From Pseudomonadales bacterium (GTDB taxonomy: Bacteria > Pseudomonadota > Gammaproteobacteria > Pseudomonadales > Azotimanducaceae): a stretch of DNA of 55,065 bases. The DNA is taken from positions 1 through 55,065 of the forward strand of contig JAJDVW010000117.1 of the NCBI GenBank assembly GCA_022825925.1. Direction: 5' to 3'. Below are positions 33,447 through 41,339 of the stretch, one piece after another. A program made the translations under genes and the position numbers. How positions within the stretch are numbered: the first letter of the stretch is position 1; each line of letters begins with the position of its first letter. The notes under the pieces were generated by a model. The model was not told the origin of the DNA. It saw only the letters and a program-made list of their open reading frames with translations, and ran no database searches.

Positions 33447-34843
33447 CGGAAAGCCTCTACTTCCTCGGCATCGGCGGCACGCTGATGGGGGGCCTTGCGC
33501 AGTTGGCGAAGGCCAGGGGCTTCCGCGTGAGCGGTTCCGACAACGCCATCTATCCGCCCATGAGCGACCAGCTCGCGGCTGCGAAGATCAAGGTCTTCGA
33601 GGGATTCGACCCCGGACAGCTCGATCCGCCGCCCGACCGGATCGTCGTCGGCAATGCGCGGCTGCCCCGGGGGCACCCCGCCGTCGAGCACATCCTGAAC
33701 GAGAACCTCCCCTACACCTCCGGCGCGCAATGGCTCGGCGAGGCGGTACTGGCCGGCCGCTGGGTGATCGCCGTCGCGGGGACGCACGGCAAGACCACGA
33801 CCGCGAGCATGGTGGCCTGGATCCTCGACCGGGCGGGGCTCGAGCCGGGGTTCATGATCGGCGGCGTGCCGAGCAACTTCGACGTCTCGGCGCGGCTCGG
33901 CCGCGCGCCGTTCTTCGTGGTCGAGGCGGACGAGTACGACACTTCGTACTTCGACCGCCGCTCGAAGTTCGTCCACTACCGGCCGCGCACGCTGGCGATC
34001 AACAACCTCGAATACGACCACGCGGACATCTTCCCCGACCTCGAGGCCATCAAGACGCAGTTCCACCACCTGATCCGGACCGTGCCGGGCAACGGCCTCG
34101 TCATTGCCCCCGCCCAGGACCCGGCCGTGGAGGACGTGCTGCACCGGGGTTGCTGGACGCCGGTGTCCCGGGTCGGCAGGCCGGAGGACGCGCCGGCGGG
34201 TTTCGCCCGGGACTCCGGTGACGTCTGGCACGCGAGACGCGGCAAGCGGGACGGCGGCGCCTTCGACGTGGCGCGGAACGGCGAGACCGTGGGGCGGGTG
34301 GAGTGGTCGCTCATAGGAGCCCACAACGTGTCCAACGCACTCACCGCCGTCGCGGCCGCCCGTCACGCCGGCGTTCCGCCCGAGACGGCGGTGGATGCGC
34401 TGTCATCGTTCGCCGGCGTGCGCCGCCGCCTGGATCTGTTCGCCCAGAAGGGCCGCGTGCGGGTGTACGACGACTTCGCCCACCACCCGACGGAGATCCG
34501 CTCCACGCTGCAGGCGCTGCGCCACCGCGTCGGTACGCAGCGCATCGTCGCGGTCGTCGAACCGCGCACGCACACGATGTCGCTCGGCGCGCTGCGCAAG
34601 GACCTCGCCCACTGCTGCGCACCCGCGGACGAGGTGATCTGGTACCGCGCGCGGACCATTCGCTGGGACCTCGGCGAGCTGGTTCGCAAGAGCGTCGTCC
34701 CCGCCACGCTCCTGGACGAGATCGACGCCATCGTCGACCGCGTGACGCGTCCCACGCGCCGCGCCACTCACGTCGTGGTGATGTCGAACGGCGACTTCGG
34801 CGGGATACGCCAGAAGCTCGAGCACGCGCTCGGCGACGCCTGA
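33443..34843 (+). CDS. mpl: UDP-N-acetylmuramate:L-alanyl-gamma-D-glutamyl-meso-diaminopimelate ligase
   Basis: 466 residues from TTG at 33443 (TTGA overlap with the upstream stop). Mpl reattaches recycled murein tripeptide to UDP-MurNAc with ATP. Mur-ligase landmarks: FLGIGGTLMGGLAQLAKARG, VAGTHGKTTTASMVAW (P-loop), VVEADEYDTSYFDRRSKF, NNLEYDHADIFP, IGAHNVSNALTAVAAA and YDDFAHHPTEI. The DEYDT and YDHADIF text separates Mpl from MurC. It converges with the sulfatase gene, 23 bases away. Confidence 0.94.
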   Translation: MTESLYFLGIGGTLMGGLAQLAKARGFRVSGSDNAIYPPMSDQLAAAKIKVFEGFDPGQLDPPPDRIVVGNARLPRGHPAVEHILNENLPYTSGAQWLGEAVLAGRWVIAVAGTHGKTTTASMVAWILDRAGLEPGFMIGGVPSNFDVSARLGRAPFFVVEADEYDTSYFDRRSKFVHYRPRTLAINNLEYDHADIFPDLEAIKTQFHHLIRTVPGNGLVIAPAQDPAVEDVLHRGCWTPVSRVGRPEDAPAGFARDSGDVWHARRGKRDGGAFDVARNGETVGRVEWSLIGAHNVSNALTAVAAARHAGVPPETAVDALSSFAGVRRRLDLFAQKGRVRVYDDFAHHPTEIRSTLQALRHRVGTQRIVAVVEPRTHTMSLGALRKDLAHCCAPADEVIWYRARTIRWDLGELVRKSVVPATLLDEIDAIVDRVTRPTRRATHVVVMSNGDFGGIRQKLEHALGDA

Positions 34844-34866
34844 AGCCGGCCCGGGCGCCGGCGGAC

Positions 34867-36360
34867 TCAGATTTCGAAGCCGATCGGCTCGATGCCGCAG
34901 ACCGAGTAGGTCACCGGCGGGCGCCGGGTCCAAAGCGGCTCGACCGTGATGGTCCGCCAGTCCTCGATCACGGCCTCGAGCGAGGCGACCACGTCCGGTT
35001 GCGCGGTCGCCAGATCGTCCTGCTCCCGCGGGTCGGCAGACAGGTCGTAGAGAAAGCCGCCGGGCCGGTCCTGGTGCGGCTTGATGAGCTTCATCGCATC
35101 CCGGCGCACCGTCACCGTCGGATAGTTGCGCCACACGAACCGGTCATGCCGCCAGCGCCCCGGACGGCCGTCGAGCAGGGGGGCGAGGTCGAACCCGTCG
35201 AGGTCCGTATCCTCCGGCAACGGCGTCTCCGCGGCGGCGAGGACCGTGGGCAGGATGTCGAGCGCCGACACGGGTTCCGCGATACGCGTGCCGGCCCCAA
35301 CCTTGCCGGGCCAGCGCAACAGGTAGGGCACGCGGATGCCGCCCTCGTAGTAGGTGAGCTTGCCCCCCGACAGGAGATCGCAGGAGCACAGGCCCTGGAA
35401 GTAGGCCGCGCACCCGTTGTCGGACAGGAAGATCACCAGCGTGTCGTCCGCGATGCCGTGCGTGTCGAGGGCGTCGAGGATGCGGCCCACCGCGTCGTCG
35501 AGGGCGGCGATCATCCCGAAGTAGATGCGCTGCAGTTCGTTCTCGACGTCCGGGAACCGGTCGTAGTAGCGCTGCGTCACCTGGAAGGGCGAGTGGGGGG
35601 CGTTGAATGGCACGTACAGGAAGAACGGCTCGTCCCGATGCCGTTCGACGAAGTCCACCGCCTCGTCGCCGAACACGTCCGTGATGTAGCGGGCCTCCCG
35701 GACCACCGTCGCCTCGGGTCCGCGCAGGATGCGGTTCCCGTTGCGCCGCCCGGGGTGCGACGGCGGTTCGGCGCCGTGCACGACGAGGTCCGTGCGCGGG
35801 TCGCCGGGATGGCGTTCGCGCCGGGCGGCCTCGCTCGGCAGCGAGACCGCGCCCCGGGATGCCACGTTGAGGAAACTCGTCCCGCCCGCCAGGTGACCGT
35901 AGAACTCGTCGAAGCCCCGGTTCGTCGGGTAGTGCTCGTCCTTGAACCCGAGATGCCATTTTCCGACCAGCCCGGTCGCGTACCCCGCGTTCCCAAGGTA
36001 GTCGGCGAGCGTTCGCTCGCCGGCGATCAGTCCCACGTCGGGCACGTCATCCGCCTCCCGCGCGTTGTACTCGAACCCGTACCGCTGCTGGTAGCGCCCG
36101 GTCAGGAGGGCGGCCCGCGACGGCGAACACACCGGAGTCGTCACGTAACCCTGCGTGAATACGGCGCCCTCGCGGCCGATGCGGTCGATGTTCGGGGTCG
36201 CCATGCGGCTCCCGTAGGCGGACACGTCCCCGTAGCCGAGGTCGTCGGCCAGGATCAGGACGACGTTGGGACGGCGTTCCGGCTCCGGCGCACCCAGCGC
36301 GCCCAGGCAACCCAACGCCGCGAGCAGGGCGAGACAGCAACTGGCGGTTTGGCGCATCAC
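34867..36360 (-). CDS. Exported sulfatase, formylglycine-dependent
   Basis: 497 residues. Arylsulfatase-family enzyme that hydrolyses sulfate esters. A signal peptide or lipobox-like start (LALLAALGCLGALG) is followed by NVVLILADDLGYGD with metal-binding D39 and D40, TTPVCSPSRAALLTGR whose C78 would be converted to formylglycine, GLVGKWHLG and FLSDNGCAAYF. Activity needs a formylglycine-generating enzyme; only a broken copy of such a gene is present in this window (48.4-48.8 kb). Likely acts in the periplasm on sulfated glycans or arylsulfates. Confidence 0.92.
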   Translation of the reverse strand: MMRQTASCCLALLAALGCLGALGAPEPERRPNVVLILADDLGYGDVSAYGSRMATPNIDRIGREGAVFTQGYVTTPVCSPSRAALLTGRYQQRYGFEYNAREADDVPDVGLIAGERTLADYLGNAGYATGLVGKWHLGFKDEHYPTNRGFDEFYGHLAGGTSFLNVASRGAVSLPSEAARRERHPGDPRTDLVVHGAEPPSHPGRRNGNRILRGPEATVVREARYITDVFGDEAVDFVERHRDEPFFLYVPFNAPHSPFQVTQRYYDRFPDVENELQRIYFGMIAALDDAVGRILDALDTHGIADDTLVIFLSDNGCAAYFQGLCSCDLLSGGKLTYYEGGIRVPYLLRWPGKVGAGTRIAEPVSALDILPTVLAAAETPLPEDTDLDGFDLAPLLDGRPGRWRHDRFVWRNYPTVTVRRDAMKLIKPHQDRPGGFLYDLSADPREQDDLATAQPDVVASLEAVIEDWRTITVEPLWTRRPPVTYSVCGIEPIGFEI

Positions 36361-36457
36361 GAGCTTCTCCGGAGCTTCTTCGGGGACACGCTATCACGGA
36401 AATCGCGATGCCCTGCCGTATCATCCGCCGACGCTTTGCGCGTGATGGGAGGCAGGC

Positions 36458-37396
36458 ATGCGATTCATCCTCTTCGTGTTCGTCCCTTTCGTTTTCGCAG
36501 GGGCCGCCGGGACGGCCGCCGCACAGGACTGGGTGCCCTCCAGGCACGGCGCCGGCGACACGCTGGGCGCCATCAACTTCCTGTCGGCGGAGAAGGTCGT
36601 CCAGGCCGCGCAACTCGTGAAGACGGGCCAGGCGTATCCGCTGGGCGTCGTCACCGGCTGGGAGTCGCCGGCCTACCCGCCAAGGCACTACGCGATCACC
36701 ATCATCCAGCCCGGACAGGACACGGGCCCCACGATGGGGGCCAACCGCGCCACCGGCAACGACGACCTCCTCTACACGTGGATGGGGATCGGCAGCCAGA
36801 TCGACGGGCTCGGGCACCTCGGCGCCGACCACGTCTACTACAACGGCCACCGGGCGAAGGACTTCGTCACGCCCCGGGGACTCACGGCGCTGTCGATCGA
36901 CCGGCTGCCGCCCATCGTGACCCGCGGCGTCCTGCTCGACATGGCGGCGCACTACGGGGAGCACCCGCTGCCGGCCGGCACGGCGTTCAACTCCGCGGAC
37001 ATCCGGGCCCGGGCCGAGGCGCAGGGCGTCACCATCGGCCGCGGCGACGTGGTGCTGTTCCACACCGGCTGGCTGAACCACTCCGGCGTCGACAACGCGA
37101 CCTTCATGGGCGGCGAGCCGGGGCTCGGCGTCGACGGCGCGCGATACCTGGCGGGCCTGGACGTGGTCGCCGTCGGGTCGGACACCTGGGGCCTGGAGGC
37201 CATCCCGCACGAGGATCCGGAACTGGCCTTCCCCGTGCACGTGGAACTGCTCGCGAAGAACGGCGTCTACATCCTGGAGAACATGGACACGCGCGCCCTC
37301 GCGGCGGACCAGGCCTGGGAGTTCCTGTTCGTGCTGGGCCAGCCGCGCTTCGAGGGGGCCGTGCAGGCGATCATCAACCCGGTCGCCATCCGCTGA
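36458..37396 (+). CDS. Exported cyclase-family (kynurenine formamidase-like) hydrolase
   Basis: 312 residues. A signal peptide (FVFVPFVFAGAAGTAAAQ) precedes a Cyclase/KynB-like fold: GAINFLSAEKVVQAAQLVKTGQ, WMGIGSQIDGLGHLGADHVY (metal-site region, a variant of HxGTHxD), GDVVLFHTGWLNHSG and VGSDTWGLEAIPHE. Such enzymes hydrolyse small amides or lactones using zinc or manganese. It begins an operon: the kinase gene starts at the last base of its stop codon. The substrate is unknown. Confidence 0.82.
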   Translation: MRFILFVFVPFVFAGAAGTAAAQDWVPSRHGAGDTLGAINFLSAEKVVQAAQLVKTGQAYPLGVVTGWESPAYPPRHYAITIIQPGQDTGPTMGANRATGNDDLLYTWMGIGSQIDGLGHLGADHVYYNGHRAKDFVTPRGLTALSIDRLPPIVTRGVLLDMAAHYGEHPLPAGTAFNSADIRARAEAQGVTIGRGDVVLFHTGWLNHSGVDNATFMGGEPGLGVDGARYLAGLDVVAVGSDTWGLEAIPHEDPELAFPVHVELLAKNGVYILENMDTRALAADQAWEFLFVLGQPRFEGAVQAIINPVAIR

Positions 37397-38355
37397 TGGA
37401 CCTCGTCCCCGGCGACCTCGACGCGGTGGCCGAGCTCGCGCGCCATGCCGGCTGGCTGGACGCCGGAGACGAGGTCCTCTCCGCGGCGCCCGCCGGCGCC
37501 GGCAACATGAACCGCACGCTGCGCGTCGCGACCCGCCGGCGGTCGATCGTGCTCAAGCAGTCCGTACCGTTCGTCGCGAAGTACCCGGAGATCCCGGCGC
37601 CCCACGCGCGCGACCGGGTCGAGGCCGCCTTCTACCGCGAGGTGGCCGGCTGCCCGGGGCTCGCCGGCGCGATGCCGGCCTGCCTGGGACACGTCGCGGA
37701 GCACCACCTGCTCGCCTTCGAGGACCTCGGTACGGCCGCGGACTTCACGTCGGCCTACGGCGACGGGGACCTTGCGGGGCTGGATGCCCTGGCGGCCTGG
37801 CTCGCCAGGCTCCACGGACGCACCAGCGCCGACCCGGTGTTCGAGAACGCCGACATGCGCGCCCTGAACCATGCCCACATCTTCGAGATCCCGTTCGTGG
37901 CCGACAACGGGCTCGATCTCGAAGGGATCACGCCGGGGCTCCGCGCTCTCCAGCGGCTCGTGAGCGCCGACGACGCCGTGATGAACCGCGCCCGCGAGCT
38001 GGGCGCCGTCTATCTCGGCGCCCGAACCGGCGCGCTCCTGCACGGCGATTTCTACCCGGGAAGCTGGCTGCGCCACGCGGATGGGCCGAAGGTCATCGAT
38101 CCGGAGTTCGCCTTCGTGGGGCCGCCCGAGTTCGATGTCGGCGTGCTGCTGGCCCACCTGGTCCTGACCGGGCATGCCTCGCAGGTCCCCGACTCCTATG
38201 CCCCGCCCCCTGGATTCGACGGCGGCGCGGCGAACGGGTTCGCCGGGATCGAGATCCTCCGGCGCCTGCTCGGCGTCGCCCAACTGCCCCTCGACGCCGA
38301 CATCCGCGCCAAGGGCCGCTGGATCGACCAGGCGGTCCACCTGGTCACCGGATGA
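37396..38355 (+). CDS. APH/MtnK-like small-molecule kinase
   Basis: 319 residues. Protein-kinase-like fold phosphotransferase: GAGNMNRTLRV near the N-terminus (nucleotide loop), RSIVLKQSVPFVAKYPE with the conserved Lys, LLHGDFYPGSWL as the catalytic HGD loop, and VIDPEFAFVGPPEFDVG as the metal-binding segment. The last two match 5-methylthioribose kinase (MtnK) better than aminoglycoside kinases. It overlaps the preceding stop by one base and the nucleoside hydrolase gene by four bases. It probably phosphorylates a sugar released by the hydrolase; that link is inference. Confidence 0.82.
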   Translation: MDLVPGDLDAVAELARHAGWLDAGDEVLSAAPAGAGNMNRTLRVATRRRSIVLKQSVPFVAKYPEIPAPHARDRVEAAFYREVAGCPGLAGAMPACLGHVAEHHLLAFEDLGTAADFTSAYGDGDLAGLDALAAWLARLHGRTSADPVFENADMRALNHAHIFEIPFVADNGLDLEGITPGLRALQRLVSADDAVMNRARELGAVYLGARTGALLHGDFYPGSWLRHADGPKVIDPEFAFVGPPEFDVGVLLAHLVLTGHASQVPDSYAPPPGFDGGAANGFAGIEILRRLLGVAQLPLDADIRAKGRWIDQAVHLVTG

Positions 38356-39245
38356 CGCTGCCCCTGATCATCGACACCGACGTGGCCCTCGGGGTGGAAC
38401 ACGAGGGGCGCCCGCGCGACGTCGACGACGCCTACGCCATCGTCGCGGCGCTCAACGCACCCGGGATCGACGTGATCGGCATCACGACGGTGTTCGGCAA
38501 CGCACCGCTCGCGCTGGCCGACCCGGTAGCCCGCGAGATCGTCGCGCTGAAGGGCCGTGCCGTGCCCGTCGCGGCCGGCGCCGCCGAACCGCTGTCCGGG
38601 AACTTCGGCGAAACCAACGACGCCGTGGAGTTCATGGCCGACGTCCTGACCCGTCAACCCGTTCACATCGCGGCCATCGGCCCGCTGACCAACCTCGGCC
38701 TCCTGGCCCGGCGCTATCCCGAACACCTCGCCGACGCGCTGTCGGTCGTCATCGTCGGCGGCCGCAGCGTCGGCAACCGCTTCTTCCTGCACGGGAAGGG
38801 GCCGGTCAACGACTTCAACGTGGAGCAGGACCCCGGTGCCGCCCGCGCGCTCCTCGAACACGGGGTCCCGGTCACGATGGCCGGGTTCGAGTTGACGAGT
38901 CAGGTATCGCTCGGAGCCGCGGACCTCGAGCGCCTCCGTCCGTCGGCGATCCGCGAGCACTTCCTCCCGCGCACCCGGCCCTGGCTCGAGTACTGGCAAC
39001 GCACGTTCCCCGGCGAGATCGGCTTCCATCCCTGGGACTCGGCGGCGATCGACTGGCTCCTGCATCCCGAGCGCTACGTCGCCGAGACCCGGGGCTGGCG
39101 CGTCGTCGAGTCACCGGACAGCGCCGACACGCGTTGGCTCGAGACCGGGCCGGACCTCCCCGACCGCACCAAGACCTTCCTGACAGGATTCACGGACGAC
39201 GGGGCGAGCGCCTTCCTCGAGGACATCGTCGACGGCGTACACTGA
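38352..39245 (+). CDS. Nucleoside hydrolase (inosine-uridine preferring family)
   Basis: 297 residues. It cleaves the N-glycosidic bond of ribonucleosides using calcium. Seen: LPLIIDTDVALG with the N-terminal Asp cluster, GRPRDVDDAYAIVAAL, ITTVFGNAPL, IAAIGPLTNLGLLARRYPE, FNVEQDPGAARALLEHGVPV and GFHPWDSAAIDWLLHPE with the C-terminal catalytic His/Asp region. The usual DTDxGxDDA start is split, with an insertion (LGVEHEGRPRDV) before the second Asp pair. It is last in the cyclase-kinase-hydrolase operon. Confidence 0.86.
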   Translation: MTLPLIIDTDVALGVEHEGRPRDVDDAYAIVAALNAPGIDVIGITTVFGNAPLALADPVAREIVALKGRAVPVAAGAAEPLSGNFGETNDAVEFMADVLTRQPVHIAAIGPLTNLGLLARRYPEHLADALSVVIVGGRSVGNRFFLHGKGPVNDFNVEQDPGAARALLEHGVPVTMAGFELTSQVSLGAADLERLRPSAIREHFLPRTRPWLEYWQRTFPGEIGFHPWDSAAIDWLLHPERYVAETRGWRVVESPDSADTRWLETGPDLPDRTKTFLTGFTDDGASAFLEDIVDGVH

Positions 39246-39329
39246 CCCGGGCGACTTTCCCACGGCGCGTTCTGAACGAGCGCGGGTTCCTTGTGATCGT
39301 CCGGCCGAAACGCCCACGCTCGGCGGGCG

Positions 39330-40013
39330 ATGTCGAACCTCCTCTGGCGCCTCATGCCCGGCGTCTGCGTCCTGTGCCGGACCCGGACCGGCCGGCCCCT
39401 CGATCTCTGCGCGGCCTGCGAGGCCGACCTCCCGCGCAACGTAGACCCCTGCCCACGCTGCGCGGGGCCGACGCCCGTCCCCGGCGGGACCTGTCCCGCC
39501 TGCCAGCTCGCCCCGCCGCCCTACGCAGCGGCCGTCGCCCCGTTCCTGTACCGGCCGCCCCTGACGCGGCTGATCCACGGGCTGAAACGCGGCAACGGAC
39601 TCCTCGAGGCGCGCGTCCTGGCGCACCTGTCGCTCGATTCGTTCCGCACGGCGCCGCCGCCGGACGTCCTGGTCCCGGTACCCCTCACCTGGCGGCGACG
39701 GGTGGCCAGGGGCTACAACCAGGCCGCGCTCCTGGCGGCACGCCTCGCGCGCCCGTGCGGCCTGCCGGTCGACTACCGCAGCGTCACCCGGGTCCGCCAC
39801 ACCGCGCCGCAGCAATCCCTCGACGCGGCGTCCCGACGCCGCGGCCTCCGGGACGCATTCCGCTGCGGAGAGGGCCTCGCGGGCGCCGATGTCGCCATCG
39901 TCGACGACGTGCTCACCACCGGGGCGACCGCCGCCGAGATCGCGCGGACGCTGCTGGCCGCCGGGGTCCGCACCGTGCGCATCTGGGCCGTCGCGCGCAC
40001 GCCGCCCGCGTGA
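39330..40013 (+). CDS. comF: ComF-family phosphoribosyltransferase-like protein
   Basis: 227 residues. A zinc-finger-like N-terminus (VCVLCRTRTGRPLDLCAACE, then CPRCAGPTPVPGGTCPACQL) is followed by a phosphoribosyltransferase fold with LVPVPLTWRRRVARGYNQAALLA and the PRPP loop VAIVDDVLTTGATAAEIART. ComF is needed for DNA uptake in naturally competent bacteria. The gene stands alone, 84 bases after the nucleoside hydrolase gene. The biochemical activity of the family is not well defined. Confidence 0.9.
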   Translation: MSNLLWRLMPGVCVLCRTRTGRPLDLCAACEADLPRNVDPCPRCAGPTPVPGGTCPACQLAPPPYAAAVAPFLYRPPLTRLIHGLKRGNGLLEARVLAHLSLDSFRTAPPPDVLVPVPLTWRRRVARGYNQAALLAARLARPCGLPVDYRSVTRVRHTAPQQSLDAASRRRGLRDAFRCGEGLAGADVAIVDDVLTTGATAAEIARTLLAAGVRTVRIWAVARTPPA

Positions 40014-40077
40014 CTGCGCGCCCGGCCTGTGAAAGCATGCGGTGTTTTCGTCAATCCACAGCAACCACGGAGCACCC

Positions 40078-41256
40078 ATGGCCGCCTTCCTCGTCGCCCA
40101 CCTCCAGGTCCGGAACCCGGACGGCTTCCGGGCATACCAGCGCGGGATCCTCCGGACCATCAAGCCCTACGGCGGCTGGATCCTCGCGGCCGGACCCGCT
40201 GAGCGCGCGGACGGCGACGAGCCGCCGAACCAGAACGTGATCATCCGCTTCCCCACCATGGAGAACCTCCAGGCCTGGTGGGCGAGCGACGCCTACGCCG
40301 AGATCGTTCCGATCCGCGTCGAGCACGCACCGGGCGCCAATGCGATGTTCCTGCCCGGCCTCGAGCCCGGCCCCGACGTGTCGGGCCTCGAGCGCTACCC
40401 GAAACGGCACGCGGAGGTGCTCGGGAAACGCATGGCCTACGTGGAGGCCGGCAGCGGCGACCCGATCATCCTGCTGCACGGCAACCCGACGTCGTCGTAC
40501 CTGTGGCGCAACGTCATCCCCCACCTCGAGGGCCTCGGCCGCTGCATCGCGCCCGACCTGATCGGGATGGGCGACTCGGACAAGCTTGACGACTCCGGAT
40601 CCGACCGCTACCGCTTCGTGGAGCACCGGGAGTACCTCGACGCGCTGCTCGAGGCGCTCGGCGTGACGAAGAACGTGACGCTGGTGGTCCACGACTGGGG
40701 CTCCGCGCTCGGCTTCGACTGGGCGCGCCGCCACCCCGACGCGGTACGGGGCATCGCCTACATGGAAGGCATCGTGCGGCCGATCCCGAACTGGGACGAC
40801 TGGCCGGAGGCGGCGGCCGGCATCTTCCAGGGCTTCCGCTCCGACGCCGGGGAGGACCTGGTGCTCGAACGCAACCTGTTCGTCGAACGCGTCCTGCCCG
40901 GGTCCGTCATGCGCAAGCTCGGCGACGCCGAGCTGAACGCCTACCGGCGCCCCTACCTGACGCCGGGCGAGAGCCGCCGGCCGACGCTTACATGGCCGCG
41001 GCAGATCCCCATCGCCGGCGAGCCCGAAGACGTGTGCGAGATCGCCGCGGCGTATGCTGCTTGGCTCTCGACCAGCGACGTGCCGAAGCTGTTCGTGAAC
41101 GCCGAGCCGGGCGCGATCCTGACCGGCGCGACGCGGGAGTTCTGCCGCACGTGGCCCAACCAGGCCGAGATCACGGTGCGCGGCCTGCACTTCGTGCAGG
41201 AAGACTCCCCGGAGGAGATCGGCCGCGGGATCGCCGAGTGGCTCGGAACCCTTTGA
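40078..41256 (+). CDS. DUF1330 domain fused to haloalkane dehalogenase
   Basis: 392 residues. Residues 1 to about 95 form a DUF1330/dimeric alpha-beta-barrel domain ([48 protein letters not shown]). From about 105 on there is an alpha/beta hydrolase of haloalkane dehalogenase subfamily [16 protein letters not shown] (N136 halide ligand), [11 protein letters not shown] (nucleophile D206, W207), [12 protein letters not shown] (acid E230) and [14 protein letters not shown] (H371). All catalytic residues are present. It should hydrolyse haloalkanes to alcohols. The role of the added domain is unknown. The ATG at 40078 follows a weak GGAG site. Confidence 0.88.
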   Translation: MAAFLVAHLQVRNPDGFRAYQRGILRTIKPYGGWILAAGPAERADGDEPPNQNVIIRFPTMENLQAWWASDAYAEIVPIRVEHAPGANAMFLPGLEPGPDVSGLERYPKRHAEVLGKRMAYVEAGSGDPIILLHGNPTSSYLWRNVIPHLEGLGRCIAPDLIGMGDSDKLDDSGSDRYRFVEHREYLDALLEALGVTKNVTLVVHDWGSALGFDWARRHPDAVRGIAYMEGIVRPIPNWDDWPEAAAGIFQGFRSDAGEDLVLERNLFVERVLPGSVMRKLGDAELNAYRRPYLTPGESRRPTLTWPRQIPIAGEPEDVCEIAAAYAAWLSTSDVPKLFVNAEPGAILTGATREFCRTWPNQAEITVRGLHFVQEDSPEEIGRGIAEWLGTL

Positions 41257-41339
41257 TCGGCCCTTGATCGGCCCGAGGGAAGGTTGACCGGCATACGGCG
41301 CTTCGTGTCTCATTGCCCGGTTGGAGAGAGGACCATCGC

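Noticed and set aside
34303..38355. A 1350-codon plus-strand open frame.
   Set aside because: Only its last part (from 37396) is a gene, the MtnK-like kinase. The rest is antisense to the sulfatase or out of frame with mpl and the cyclase.
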